From Pelosinus fermentans JBW45 (GTDB lineage Bacteria; Bacillota; Negativicutes; DSM-13327), in assembly GCF_000271665.2 (NCBI RefSeq), contig NZ_CP010978.1:156501-220500 (forward strand): a DNA stretch of 64,000 nucleotides. The letters run 5' to 3'. The position numbers were made by a program, and so were the translations under genes. This document shows, one piece after another, positions 25,568-34,056 of this stretch (its first letter is position 1; each line of letters opens with the position of its first letter). The notes beneath the pieces were generated by a model that worked only from the letters and a program-made list of their open reading frames with translations, ran no database searches and had not been told where the DNA came from.

Positions 25568-25693
25568 ATATTACAAGAAAAATTTCCTGAAATTCTAGCA
25601 GGGGATGATATTAAATGGAACTTCACCAAATTCCTCATTGACCGCCAGGGGAATGTTGCAGGACGTTATTAGCCGACAACCGCGCCTTGTTTT
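25568..25693 (+). pseudogene. Glutathione peroxidase relic (C-terminal fragment)
   Basis: The frame from 25568 reads [15 protein letters not shown], then [19 protein letters not shown], a TAG stop, then PTTA. The [15 protein letters not shown](Y/F)-PTT pattern is the C-terminal block of glutathione/thiol peroxidases. No start, no catalytic Cys/Sec region and an in-frame stop before PTT remain, so it is a decayed fragment. It fills most of the gene-free interval 25483-25820. Confidence 0.75.
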
Positions 25694-25820
25694 GTTTTTT
25701 ATTCTAAGTCCTTAATTGTACTCTTGCAGGAAAATGTCTTTGAATGGTAAATAAAACATAAATAGCGATTGTGGATTACTTTTCCAAGAATCTATGATCA
25801 TGAGAACAAGGGAGGATATT

Positions 25821-26945
25821 ATGGAAAAATCAAAGGTTTATTTCACAAATATGCGGGCAACTAGCAAGATGAACTTGCTGCAAAAGCTGGAGCGATTAGT
25901 AAGGAAAGCTGGAATTGAGCAAATTGATTTTACAGGTAAATTTAGTGCTATCAAAATACATTTTGGTGAACCTGGCAATCTTGCATATCTTAGACCGAAT
26001 TACTCCAAAGTGATTGCAGATGTAATCAAAAATTTAGGCGGCAGAGTATTTCTTACGGATTGTAATACCTTATACGTCGGAAGACGTAAAGATGCTCTTG
26101 AGCATTTAGATGCAGCATATGAAAATGGCTATAATCCCTTCACTACTGGCTGTCAGATTATTATAGGTGACGGTTTAAAAGGTACGGATGAGTCATATGT
26201 ACCTGTGCCTGTTGGAGAATATGTGAAAGAAGCGAAAATTGGTCGTGCTGTAATGGATGCGGATATTATTATCAGCCTAAGTCACTTTAAGGGTCACGAG
26301 CTGACAGGGTTCGGCGGTGCGTTAAAGAATATCGGCATGGGCTGTGGTTCAAGGGCTGGCAAAATGGAAATGCACAGTGACGGTAAGCCAAACGTTCGTA
26401 CAAAAAGCTGTGTAGGCTGCGGCGCCTGTGTAAAAATTTGCGCTCATAGTGCCATAAGCCTTATCGATAAGAAGGCTCAAATTGATCATGCAAAATGTGT
26501 TGGCTGTGGAAGATGTATTGGGGTTTGCCATTTTGATGCGATTGGCGCTGCCTGGGACGAATCCAATGATGTCCTTAATAAAAAAATGGCCGAATACACT
26601 TGGGCGGTTTTAAATGGCAGGCCGCATTTTCATATCAGTTTAGTCATTGATGTTTCCCCATTTTGCGACTGTCATGCTGAAAATGATGTGGCGATCATTC
26701 CTGATATTGGTATGTTTGCATCCTTTGATCCCGTGGCCCTTGATATGGCTTGTGCTGATAAAGCAAATGCGGCGCCTGCCATTGCGGACAGCTATCTGGC
26801 AGAGCAGCTAAAGAATAAAAATGGCTCGTCGAATGACCATGATCATTTTCAAACGGCTCATCCTGAAACCAATTGGATGTCCTGTCTTGATCATGCCGAA
26901 AAAATCGGTATTGGCACCAAACAGTATGAGCTTATTGAAGTTTAG
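25821..26945 (+). CDS. DUF362 domain protein with two [4Fe-4S] ferredoxin motifs
   Basis: A 374-residue protein from ATG 25821 with GGAGG upstream. The N-terminal DUF362 part includes AIKIHFGEPGN, LTDCNTLYVGRRKDA and SHFKGHELTGFGGALKNIGMG. About residues 195-245 hold two clusters, CVGCGACVKICAHSAI and CVGCGRCIGVCHFDAI. A C-terminal DUF362 region continues to the end. It is a redox protein of unknown partner, common in strict anaerobes. Transcribed alone and closed by a terminator. Confidence 0.88.
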   Translation: MEKSKVYFTNMRATSKMNLLQKLERLVRKAGIEQIDFTGKFSAIKIHFGEPGNLAYLRPNYSKVIADVIKNLGGRVFLTDCNTLYVGRRKDALEHLDAAYENGYNPFTTGCQIIIGDGLKGTDESYVPVPVGEYVKEAKIGRAVMDADIIISLSHFKGHELTGFGGALKNIGMGCGSRAGKMEMHSDGKPNVRTKSCVGCGACVKICAHSAISLIDKKAQIDHAKCVGCGRCIGVCHFDAIGAAWDESNDVLNKKMAEYTWAVLNGRPHFHISLVIDVSPFCDCHAENDVAIIPDIGMFASFDPVALDMACADKANAAPAIADSYLAEQLKNKNGSSNDHDHFQTAHPETNWMSCLDHAEKIGIGTKQYELIEV

Positions 26946-26952
26946 GCACAAA

Positions 26953-26988
26953 AAACTACCCACGTTTTTATAATGTGCGTAGTTTCTT
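26953..26988 (+). terminator. Terminator after the DUF362 gene
   Basis: AAACTACCCAC (26953-26963) with GTGCGTAGTTT (26975-26985), one mismatch, followed by CTTCC. Confidence 0.65.
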
Positions 26989-27045
26989 CCCATGTATATT
27001 GAATTGTTCTTTAGAACCAAATCTTCGAACACTTTATACTATGTT

Positions 27046-27315
27046 TTACCGTCTCCTGGGTTTGATTCCTTGCTCTAACAATTCCTTGTCTAATCTTGCA
27101 TAGGTAATGTCTCTATATTCTTCGAATGAAATTTCGTGAACTATTTCAGTGACTTTTCCAACAAGCGAAAGATGATATATCGCATCTTCTTTTTGCTTCT
27201 TGACTATCACATATTCTTTCCCATCCAAATCTGTGATCAATTTAAGTGTAATGTCGGCGCTCTCTGTTTCCTCACCCATAATCGTGTCTTTCGTTGTTCT
27301 ATAGGTTCTGTACAT
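27046..27315 (-). CDS. DUF1292-like small acidic protein
   Basis: An 89-residue ORF. After a 12-residue lead, the segment ESADITLKLITDLDGKEYVIVKKQKEDAIYHLSLVGK resembles DUF1292 proteins, which have a D-DGKE-E pattern and unknown function. The start ATG follows GAGGATAG; an internal ATG (MGEETES) is an alternative start. It faces a long gene-free region from which its transcript would have to come. Confidence 0.55.
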   Translation of the reverse strand: MYRTYRTTKDTIMGEETESADITLKLITDLDGKEYVIVKKQKEDAIYHLSLVGKVTEIVHEISFEEYRDITYARLDKELLEQGIKPRRR

Positions 27316-27501
27316 TTATACTATCCTCATTTTCCCAGGAATCGGGTGTTGTGCTTCGTAAATGGAATGAATATCTCTCCTTCGTTGTGGCGAGGAGGAG
27401 TCCCCGCCACGTGCTGGTGCGGTGCTTTTGCCCCAACTGCATACTTTTTTCTTACCTTGGATTGCTACCAATTTATATCCCCCCATCTTCATCCTGTAGG
27501 A

Positions 27502-27537
27502 GGTTTCTTCTATCCCCAGTTCAGGATAGAAGAAACC
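27502..27537. other. Perfect 14-bp hairpin in RNA-rich intergenic region
   Basis: GGTTTCTTCTATCC pairs exactly with GGATAGAAGAAACC across an 8-nt loop. A second GC-rich hairpin (GTGGCG with CGCCAC, about 27398-27421) stands nearer to the minus-strand gene. Either could belong to a leader of that gene. Confidence 0.5.
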
Positions 27538-27564
27538 AGCATACAGTTTGTTTCAGGGGAAATT

Positions 27565-27608
27565 AAAAAAACGCATATGCGAGGTCTTTTCAACCTACAC
27601 ATGCGCTT
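27565..27608 (-). terminator. Minus-strand terminator inside the gene-free region
   Basis: Read on the minus strand, GCATGTGTAGGTT pairs with GACCTCGCATATGC (imperfect) and is followed by seven T. It implies a minus-strand transcript starting somewhere right of 27610 and either ending here or being attenuated before the DUF1292-like gene. Confidence 0.6.
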
Positions 27609-27684
27609 TGCTTCGTCTTGACTGCGCGCAGACGCTAAGCCTCTGCCAAAACTCACAATATTACTATTCCGAACAATGCATCCC

Positions 27685-27713
27685 TTGTTTTCAAGGAAAG
27701 ATCACGGTATAAT
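27685..27713 (+). promoter_or_regulatory. Promoter of the cloverleaf RNA
   Basis: TTGTTT (27685-27690), 17-bp spacer, perfect TATAAT (27708-27713). Transcription is predicted to start near 27719, exactly where the closing helix of the RNA begins. Confidence 0.7.
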
Positions 27714-27718
27714 AAATT

Positions 27719-27812
27719 GTCGTCGTAGACAGCTAGCTGTTACGTGTAGGTGCTCGTACACCTGCTCGTGCCTGGGAGTGTTCCACCACTCTCAGGACAC
27801 GGCGACTTTTTT
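27719..27812 (+). ncRNA. Unrecognised structured small RNA (three-hairpin cloverleaf)
   Basis: A transcript of about 94 nt with its own promoter and terminator. GTCGTCGT (27719-27726) pairs with ACGGCGAC (27799-27806) as an 8-bp closing helix. Inside are hairpin 1 ACAG-CTAG-CTGT (27729-27740); hairpin 2, GTAGGTG with CACCTGC around CTCGTA (27746-27765), extended by TACG/CGTG across one U-U mismatch to 11 bp; and hairpin 3, CCTGGGAGTG with CACTCTCAGG around TTCCAC (27771-27796), fully paired with one G-U. Six T follow directly. There is no SRP, tmRNA, RNase P or 6S signature and no T-loop, so it is not a tRNA. No ORF. Role unknown. Confidence 0.7.
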
Positions 27813-27921
27813 AATTTCCACCTATTTCTAATTATATTATATTTTATGGAGATTGCAAGCTAAAATAGAGTGGAAAAAGTCCCTAAATTAACGAATTAAA
27901 ACGTCAAAAATGCAACAATAC

Positions 27922-27974
27922 GAAAAGGACCGCTCAAATCAGGATGAAAAATCCTTTTTAAGACGGCCCTTTTC
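27922..27974. terminator. Bidirectional terminator
   Basis: GAAAAGGACCG pairs with CGGCCCTTTTC around an inner AGGAT/ATCCT hairpin. It lies just downstream of the minus-strand gene at 27987-28604 and also has CTTTAT on the plus side. Confidence 0.75.
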
Positions 27975-27986
27975 TTTATGTATTTA

Positions 27987-28604
27987 TTACAGTTTAAAGT
28001 GAACACCGCCAACGAAACCTTTTGAGATTACGTCACCTTTGGTGTCATCTTCAAATGTTAAATCTTTATATTTGGTGTCGTGATAACCAAGGTTAAAGTT
28101 AGTATCTTTGGCTATCTGGTAGCTTATGCCGATTTCATAGCCCCCCAGGTGGTTGCCTGTACTGAGTACTCCATAGACTTTCGTTTTTGGAGCGATTGGC
28201 ATATTTGCAGCAATACCCACTACAAGTCCATCTTTTTGAGATCCGCCAACTGCCTCAGTTTGTGAAATACCTCCAAACACAGAAACATTAGCAATGGTGT
28301 CAAATATATTACTTATTACATTTAGCTGTTGGGCTTTAATTTCATTGCTTCCATTAAGAGGCGACTTTGTTTTGAAATTATTATAGGTATATTGTCCGGC
28401 AAAACCAAATCCAACCCCTGCTGTTACGCTGTATCCTACATTGTATTTTCCGTCAGCTTTTCCACTGTCATTTGTCAGGTCCGGAGCACCTAAATTCATA
28501 TCAATTGAGATTTCCCCCAAAGAATAGTTTGGTACAGGGCTGGCTGAGCAAAGAGCTGAAGTGGAAATGAATAATAAAAAGACCACATAAATGATTTTTT
28601 TCAA
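27987..28604 (-). CDS. Putative outer-membrane beta-barrel protein
   Basis: A 205-residue protein with a signal peptide (MKKIIYVVFLLFISTSALCSA) and a mature region of repeated amphipathic strands: YNVGYSVTAGVGFGFAGQYT, LGGYEIGISYQIAKDTNFN and a final FVGGVHFKL ending in a hydrophobic residue. This is the pattern of small outer-membrane barrels and is evidence for a diderm envelope. It resembles the shorter protein at 19687-20181 in plan. Function unknown. Confidence 0.7.
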   Translation of the reverse strand: MKKIIYVVFLLFISTSALCSASPVPNYSLGEISIDMNLGAPDLTNDSGKADGKYNVGYSVTAGVGFGFAGQYTYNNFKTKSPLNGSNEIKAQQLNVISNIFDTIANVSVFGGISQTEAVGGSQKDGLVVGIAANMPIAPKTKVYGVLSTGNHLGGYEIGISYQIAKDTNFNLGYHDTKYKDLTFEDDTKGDVISKGFVGGVHFKL

Positions 28605-28895
28605 GATAAAACCTCCCTATTTTTGTGTAAAATGATCTTTTGTATAGTTGTTACAAGGCAACCCTATCTATATTTTCTCTGTGTCCTCGATTAAAAAAGA
28701 AACACAAAGCAATTTTATATGGATTATAACAAAAGATTATTTTATTTGTATTTGAAGACTCGATATAAATCGCATATAGCTGCTTTTTGTCGTTTCATAA
28801 ATAAGAATTGTGACAGAATCGACACATAAGTTACAACTGAATGTAATTTTAAGTTGGTATAATTTACAGATCTAAGATTCATTAGGAGGTAACAT

Positions 28896-29036
28896 ATGAG
28901 CATTCAACAGCGATGCTTTACAGCATTAATTCCCATGATCTTCATGCTGACTTTCAGTCAAGCTGCATTTGCAAACCCCTTAGAGCTGTCATTGGATGAT
29001 AGCATTGCATTAGGAGGAATCGTAAGTGAGCAGTAA
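28896..29036 (+). pseudogene. TolC-family outer-membrane channel remnant (signal peptide plus first residues)
   Basis: A 46-residue ORF behind AGGAGGT. A signal peptide (FMLTFSQAAFA) is followed by NPLELSLDDSIAL, the standard start of mature TolC/OprM channels, which normally continues with an A-K-N helix. Here it changes to GGIVSEQ and stops; that part is encoded by the ribosome site and first codons of the next gene, with an 11-bp overlap. This looks like a deletion that joined the start of a tolC gene to the start of the RND operon. It may still be translated and couple to the adaptor gene. Confidence 0.7.
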
Positions 29037-30195
29037 ATATTCAACTAGAACATATGCCGCGATCATGATTTCGGCAATCTTAGTAGGTGCTGTAATTGTA
29101 CATTCTGGTTGGTTCTCAAAGACACAAACCACCCAGGCTCCACAAGCAGTAGAAGTAAAAGCAACGAAAGTCGTACAGCGTGATACTCCGATTCAGTATG
29201 AATTCGTAGGACAAGTAAAATCGAAAGATGAAATCAAAATTATGTCTAAAGTATCTGGCAACATTGTGGCTAAAATGGTCAATGGCGGAGATTTAGTTTA
29301 TAAGGGACAGCCATTGTTTCAGATTGATGACAAGCAGTATCGATCAGCCATAAATTCTGCTAGGGCAACCCTCAACAAATCAAAAGTGACACTACGTAAT
29401 TCCCAAAAAGATGTGGAAAGGTATCAGAAATTAGCAAGTGTAAATGGTATTGCTCAGCAAACAGTAGATGCGAATGTGTCGCAAGCCGAAGAAGATGCTG
29501 CTACCGTTGACGTGAATCAGGCTAATCTGCAGCAGGCTCAACAGGATTCACAAGATACGTTAATCGTCTCACCAGTTGATGGACGAATTGATGTGAACGA
29601 TGTAAGCAACGGATATTATGTAGTAGCGGGGTCCACTACTATGGCTACCGTATCATCAATGGACCCTATTTGGGTGCAATTTAGTATGAGTGAGAATGAA
29701 TACTTAAACTTTGCTCAGCTTGGGAATGGTACGCTGCCAAGTAATTTTAAGGACAATCTCAAACTTACCCTTAGTAATGGAGTAGAATATCCGTTGATTG
29801 GTCATATTGAGCAAATTGATAAGGGCGTAAGTGATACTACGGGAACAATTACACTAAAAGCAGCTTTTAGTAATCCGCAAAAACTTCTTTTGCCTGGGAT
29901 GTTCGCCCGGGTATCAGCCCAAGGAGATGTTCGTCAGGGAGCATTGCTAATTCCCCAGCGGGCAGTAAAAGAATTGCTGGAAAATACATTTGTTACTGTA
30001 GTGACAAAAGACAACAAAGCCGAAAGCCGCAGCGTGAAGATGGGAAATAAGGTCGGCAACATGTGGATCGTAGAAGAAGGACTTACTGTTGATGATTGTA
30101 TTGTTGTAGAAGGAATCGACAAGGTTAAACAAGGAACAACATTAAAAGTAACCATGATAGAACCGGAGGATTTACAGACTCCGGCTAAGCAATAA
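29026..30195 (+). CDS. RND efflux periplasmic adaptor (AcrA/MexA family)
   Basis: A 389-residue membrane-fusion protein with a GTG start behind TAGGAGGA. An N-terminal membrane anchor (about 10-30) has no lipobox Cys. Then come the barrel-sandwich halves (QVKSKDEIKIMSKVSGNIV and DTLIVSPVDGRIDVNDVSNG), an alpha hairpin with Gln/Asn-rich heptads between, and the membrane-proximal barrel (LLPGMFARVSAQGDV). It bridges the RND pump encoded 14 bp downstream to an outer-membrane channel. The channel gene normally in such operons survives only as a remnant upstream. Confidence 0.92.
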   Translation: MSSKYSTRTYAAIMISAILVGAVIVHSGWFSKTQTTQAPQAVEVKATKVVQRDTPIQYEFVGQVKSKDEIKIMSKVSGNIVAKMVNGGDLVYKGQPLFQIDDKQYRSAINSARATLNKSKVTLRNSQKDVERYQKLASVNGIAQQTVDANVSQAEEDAATVDVNQANLQQAQQDSQDTLIVSPVDGRIDVNDVSNGYYVVAGSTTMATVSSMDPIWVQFSMSENEYLNFAQLGNGTLPSNFKDNLKLTLSNGVEYPLIGHIEQIDKGVSDTTGTITLKAAFSNPQKLLLPGMFARVSAQGDVRQGALLIPQRAVKELLENTFVTVVTKDNKAESRSVKMGNKVGNMWIVEEGLTVDDCIVVEGIDKVKQGTTLKVTMIEPEDLQTPAKQ

Positions 30196-30209
30196 GGGGG
30201 GAGATTTCA

Positions 30210-33200
30210 ATGGCTAAATTCTTTATTGATCGCCCTATTTTTGCTATTGTTTTATCAATCATCATAACAATAATAGGTGTAACCGCTGCCTTCAGCCTGC
30301 CTGTGGCGCAGTATCCGCAAATCTCGCCGCCGACAGTAAGCATTAGCACAAGCTATCAAGGGGCAAATGCTGATGTTGTAGATCAAACGGTAGCACAGGT
30401 AATTGAACAGCAAGTAAATGGCGTAGAAGGTATGTCTTACATGTCTTCCACCAGTACAGATTCAGGTTCCTATTCGCTAACCGTTCAATTTGAATCTGGT
30501 AAAGACTCTGACACGGCAGCCGTGCAGACGCAAAATCGTGTATCAGAGGCAAACGCATCATTACCAAGTTCTGTTCAGACAACAGGCATTACAACTCGAA
30601 AAGCATCCCAAGATATGTCCATGATTTTTAATCTCTATTCTCCAGATGACACGTATGATGTGAATTTCTTGAAGAATTATGGAAGTATTTACTTTCTTGA
30701 TGATATTAAACGGGTCAAAGGTGTCGGCGATGTGTCGGCATTTGGTTCCGATTACAGTATGAGAATATGGCTGCAGCCTGAAAAAATGGCGGAGCTGTCG
30801 ATTTCGACAAGTGAAGTGACGTCGGCTATTGAAAAGCAAAATGTGCAGGCTGCTGCTGGTTCTCTTGGCAAAATGCCGGTAGCATCCGATCAGGAGTTCC
30901 AGTATACGGCCCGCGTAAAGGGACGCCTTAGTACTGCTAAAGAGTTTGAAAATATTATTATTCGTTCCAATTCCGATGGCTCAGCGGTTCATATCAAAGA
31001 TGTAGCTAGAGTCGAGTTCGGCAGCAAAGAGTACACGTATGACAGTCTGATTAATGGGCATCACAGTGCCGGGTTTGCTATTCAGCTAACCAGTGATGCA
31101 AACGCCTTAGAAACAATCGGAAATGTAAAAAAAGTTCTGGAAGAAGCGTCAAAAAATTTCCCTGTGGGGATGCAATACAAAATAGTCGTTGATAATACCA
31201 ATTTTGTACGGCAATCAATGATAGAGGTTGGGAAAACCTTTGCCGAAGCATTGCTGCTGGTCGTCATTGTTGTATTCCTCTTTTTACAAAGCTGGCGTGC
31301 CACATTGATTCCTACATTGGCAATTCCCGTATCCTTGCTGGGAACATTCGGCGCTTTTAGTGCCTTAGGATTTACGATCAATACATTGACCTTATTCGCC
31401 ATGGTGCTTGCAATCGGGCTTGTAGTGGATGATGCGATTGTTGTAATTGAGGCAGTTGAGCATCATATGCGTTATTCAGGGCTGACTCCTTTAGAAGCTA
31501 CGAGACGGGCGATGAGCGAAGTTTCCGGGCCGGTAGTTGCCATAGCCTTTGTCTTAGCATCTGTATTTATTCCAGTGGCTTTTTTTGGCGGAATGATGGG
31601 GATTTTATACAAACAGTTTGCTATAACTATTGCAGTATCCATGGCTCTATCTGCTGTTGTTGCGTTGTCCCTTACACCGGCACTTTGCGTACTGCTATTG
31701 AGACCATATGATCCCAATAGTCACAAGGGGGCTGTTGGCAGATTTTTTGATAAATTTAATGACTGCTTTGACAGGGCAATTGAAAAATATGGAGCAGGCT
31801 TAACAAAAATCATTGCGAAGGCACGTTTGTGTATGGTTTTGTTATTGGTTGTATTTATTTTGATTGGAGTATTGTATAAGCTGGTTCCCACCTCTTTTGT
31901 ACCTGATGAAGATCAGGGATTCTATATGACCTCTCTTACTTTGCCAGAGGCATCCAGCTTAAATCGTACGATTAGTGCAATGAAAGGTTTAACCCAAACC
32001 GTGTCCTCTCAAGGAGGAGTTGTAAACGTGATGTCCTTATCTGGAATGGACATGTTAGGTGGAGGAACCAAGCCAAATGCAGGTGCAATGTTTATTTCAT
32101 TGGCTCCGTGGGAAGAAAGAAAAGATGCCCAATTACAAGTGAAAGCGGAAATTGCACAAACCTTTATGAGTGGAGCTCAATTACCAGAAGGAACTGTAAT
32201 TTCGTTTGCTCCTCCTGCTCTTCCAGGACTTGGGATGGTTGGCGGGTATAGTTTTATGCTGGAAGATCGAAGTGGAGGCTCATTGGATGATTTAGACAGC
32301 ATATCACAGAAATTTATAGCTGCAGCACAGCAACGCCCTGAAATTGGGTCAATTGCTTCCAATTTCAAAGCCAATACACCGGGATATGAATTTGAGGTAG
32401 ACCGGGCGAAAGCTGAGAAAATGGGTGTAGACGTTGACGATGTATTTACGACCTTACAAGTATTCCTTGGTGGATCACAGGTAAATGATTTTAATAAGTT
32501 TGGACGTACTTACAAAGTCACCGTACAGGCAGACGCCGCATTTCGCAGTGATGCTAATGCCATGAGATATCTGTTTGTAAAAAGTTCAAATGACACAATG
32601 GTACCCTTAAATACCTTAGTAAAAGCCAAGAAAGTAAGTGCTCCTTCGGTCATTACAAGATACAACGGTGTTAAGTCTGTTAAAATCAGCGGCAGCCAGG
32701 CGGTAGGATACAGTTCCGGCCAGGCAATGACAGCCTTAGAAGAAGTGGCTGCTGAAGTATTACCTGAAGGCTATACCTATGAATGGTCAGGTCAAAGCCG
32801 CGAGGAAAAGCTCTCTGGTGATCGGGCCCCCATCGTTTTTGGCATGGCAATAGTATTTGCATTTTTGTGTTTAGCTGCACTTTATGAAAGCTGGAGTGTT
32901 CCCTTTGCAGTGCTGCTTACTGTTCCCGTAGGAATCTTTGGGGCGTTTCTATTTCAGTATGCGCGTAATTTAGAAAATAGTGTGTATATGCAGATCGGTC
33001 TAGTGATGCTCATTGGTTTGGCTGCAAAGAATGCAATATTAATTGTTGAATTTGCCAAAGTCAGGGTTGATAACGGCATGCACCCTGTACAGGCCGCCAT
33101 AGAATCATCCAAGATTCGTCTGCGTCCGATTCTGATGACATCCTTAGCGTTTATTATTGGCTGCTTTCCATTAGCAATTGCCACTGGAGCTGGTGCTGGT

Positions 33201-33323
33201 GCTAGGAATTCTATGGGGACGGCAGTTGTTGGCGGTATGTTTACCGCTACGACTCTTGGGATCTTTTTAATTCCTGTTCTTTTTGTAGTGATAGAAAAAA
33301 TTGCATTGAGGAAGAAGGCATAA
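30210..33323 (+). CDS. RND multidrug efflux pump, HAE1 family (AcrB/MexB-like)
   Basis: A 1037-residue inner-membrane proton antiporter, full length. The start MAKFFIDRPIFAIVLSIII is canonical. The proton-relay Asp pair is in GLVVDDAIVVIEAVE of the fourth span, and the conserved Lys in GLAAKNAILIVEFAKVR of the tenth. Two large periplasmic loops lie after spans 1 and 7. It expels hydrophobic drugs together with the adaptor; the trimer needs an outer-membrane channel encoded elsewhere. Confidence 0.95.
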   Translation: MAKFFIDRPIFAIVLSIIITIIGVTAAFSLPVAQYPQISPPTVSISTSYQGANADVVDQTVAQVIEQQVNGVEGMSYMSSTSTDSGSYSLTVQFESGKDSDTAAVQTQNRVSEANASLPSSVQTTGITTRKASQDMSMIFNLYSPDDTYDVNFLKNYGSIYFLDDIKRVKGVGDVSAFGSDYSMRIWLQPEKMAELSISTSEVTSAIEKQNVQAAAGSLGKMPVASDQEFQYTARVKGRLSTAKEFENIIIRSNSDGSAVHIKDVARVEFGSKEYTYDSLINGHHSAGFAIQLTSDANALETIGNVKKVLEEASKNFPVGMQYKIVVDNTNFVRQSMIEVGKTFAEALLLVVIVVFLFLQSWRATLIPTLAIPVSLLGTFGAFSALGFTINTLTLFAMVLAIGLVVDDAIVVIEAVEHHMRYSGLTPLEATRRAMSEVSGPVVAIAFVLASVFIPVAFFGGMMGILYKQFAITIAVSMALSAVVALSLTPALCVLLLRPYDPNSHKGAVGRFFDKFNDCFDRAIEKYGAGLTKIIAKARLCMVLLLVVFILIGVLYKLVPTSFVPDEDQGFYMTSLTLPEASSLNRTISAMKGLTQTVSSQGGVVNVMSLSGMDMLGGGTKPNAGAMFISLAPWEERKDAQLQVKAEIAQTFMSGAQLPEGTVISFAPPALPGLGMVGGYSFMLEDRSGGSLDDLDSISQKFIAAAQQRPEIGSIASNFKANTPGYEFEVDRAKAEKMGVDVDDVFTTLQVFLGGSQVNDFNKFGRTYKVTVQADAAFRSDANAMRYLFVKSSNDTMVPLNTLVKAKKVSAPSVITRYNGVKSVKISGSQAVGYSSGQAMTALEEVAAEVLPEGYTYEWSGQSREEKLSGDRAPIVFGMAIVFAFLCLAALYESWSVPFAVLLTVPVGIFGAFLFQYARNLENSVYMQIGLVMLIGLAAKNAILIVEFAKVRVDNGMHPVQAAIESSKIRLRPILMTSLAFIIGCFPLAIATGAGAGARNSMGTAVVGGMFTATTLGIFLIPVLFVVIEKIALRKKA

Positions 33324-33427
33324 AACCAGGAAAAATGATGGCTCGTGTAGAAGCATAATGTATTGCCAGAAAGGCAATTTTAACATACTGCGAGCAGAAC
33401 TAAATCGAAGTTGGAGGATTCTTTTCC

Positions 33428-33847
33428 ATGAACATTGCATTCTTCCTGATTCCCAAAAATGAAGTCGTTCATTTGCCAGTGAATAGTACAATGCGGCAGG
33501 CCCTTGAAAAAATGGAATATCACCGTTATACGGCTGTTCCAATCATTGATGAGGATGGTAGATATGCCGGGACAATTACTGAAGGGGATTTACTATGGAA
33601 AATGAAAAACACACCAGGCTTAACCTTTGCTGATACAGAGCGGGTTATGATAAACGAAATTCCTTGGCGGATAATCAATAACCCAGTGCGTGTAAATGCT
33701 CAAATAGAAGGGCTGCTCTCCTTAGCCATCGTACAAAATTTTGTTCCAGTGGTGGATGACAGCGGAATTTTTATTGGGATCATTCGCCGAAGAGAGATTA
33801 TTGAGCATTATGCAAAACAATGTTCGATAAAATCAGATGCTATATAA
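33428..33847 (+). CDS. CBS-domain pair protein
   Basis: A 139-residue protein made of two CBS motifs: MRQALEKMEYHRYTAVPIIDEDGRYAGTITEGDLLW and ALSIVQ-like NFVPVVDDSGIFIGIIRRREIIE. Such modules bind adenine nucleotides and act as small energy sensors or regulators. It starts 104 bp after the RND pump, behind TTGGAGG, and ends at a strong terminator; co-transcription with the pump is possible. No other domain is attached. Confidence 0.88.
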   Translation: MNIAFFLIPKNEVVHLPVNSTMRQALEKMEYHRYTAVPIIDEDGRYAGTITEGDLLWKMKNTPGLTFADTERVMINEIPWRIINNPVRVNAQIEGLLSLAIVQNFVPVVDDSGIFIGIIRRREIIEHYAKQCSIKSDAI

Positions 33848-33863
33848 ATCGTATACCGTAGCA

Positions 33864-33902
33864 AAAAAACGAGGGCGGCATAAAAGCCGCACTCGTTTTT
33901 TA
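33864..33902 (+). terminator. Terminator after the CBS gene
   Basis: AAAAAACGAGGGCGGC pairs with GCCGCACTCGTTTTTT around a 6-nt loop with one mismatch; strong U-tract. Confidence 0.92.
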
Positions 33903-34054
33903 CTATGAGATACAATAAAGGCGCAATGCCGCCGCCTGCGGCACACAAAGTAGAACGCAAAAAATAGGTTAAAAACAGAACCCTTTGTGTCCTTTGCGTC
34001 TTTGTGGTTCAATTTGTTTTATCTGTTTTTAAAGACGCATCAGTACTTTTCCTA
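33903..34054. repeat. Dispersed hairpin repeat, ACAAAG dialect, copy 6
   Basis: Left arm with ATACAATAAAGGCGCAATG, mini-hairpin GCCGC-CGCCT-GCGGC-like, CACACAAAGTAGAACGCAAA; right arm CCTTTGTGTCCTTTGCGTC and TTTGTGGTTCA; tail TTTTTAAAGACGCATCAGT ending two bases before the stop of the reductase gene. Confidence 0.82.
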
Positions 34055-34056
34055 TA

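Noticed and set aside
27320-27490. Minus-strand ORF of about 56 codons starting MGGYKLVAIQGKKK
   Set aside because: Composition is arbitrary after 20 residues and it crosses a GC hairpin; no recognisable family.
27136-27621. 161-residue plus-strand ORF over the DUF1292-like gene and RNA region
   Set aside because: It runs antisense through the minus-strand gene and across strong hairpins and a terminator, has unusual Phe/Cys/Arg-rich composition, and has no ribosome site.
27719-27812. Known RNA classes (tRNA, SRP/4.5S, 6S, RNase P, tmRNA, T-box) for the cloverleaf RNA
   Set aside because: None of the diagnostic motifs (T-loop, GGAAGCAGC, GAGGAAAGTCC, T-box sequence) is present; arm lengths do not fit tRNA.
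28660-28730. Another hairpin repeat copy (TTTTCTCTGTGTCCTCG, AAACACAAAGC)
   Set aside because: Only two short words match and no arm pairing or tail can be found; too weak to list.
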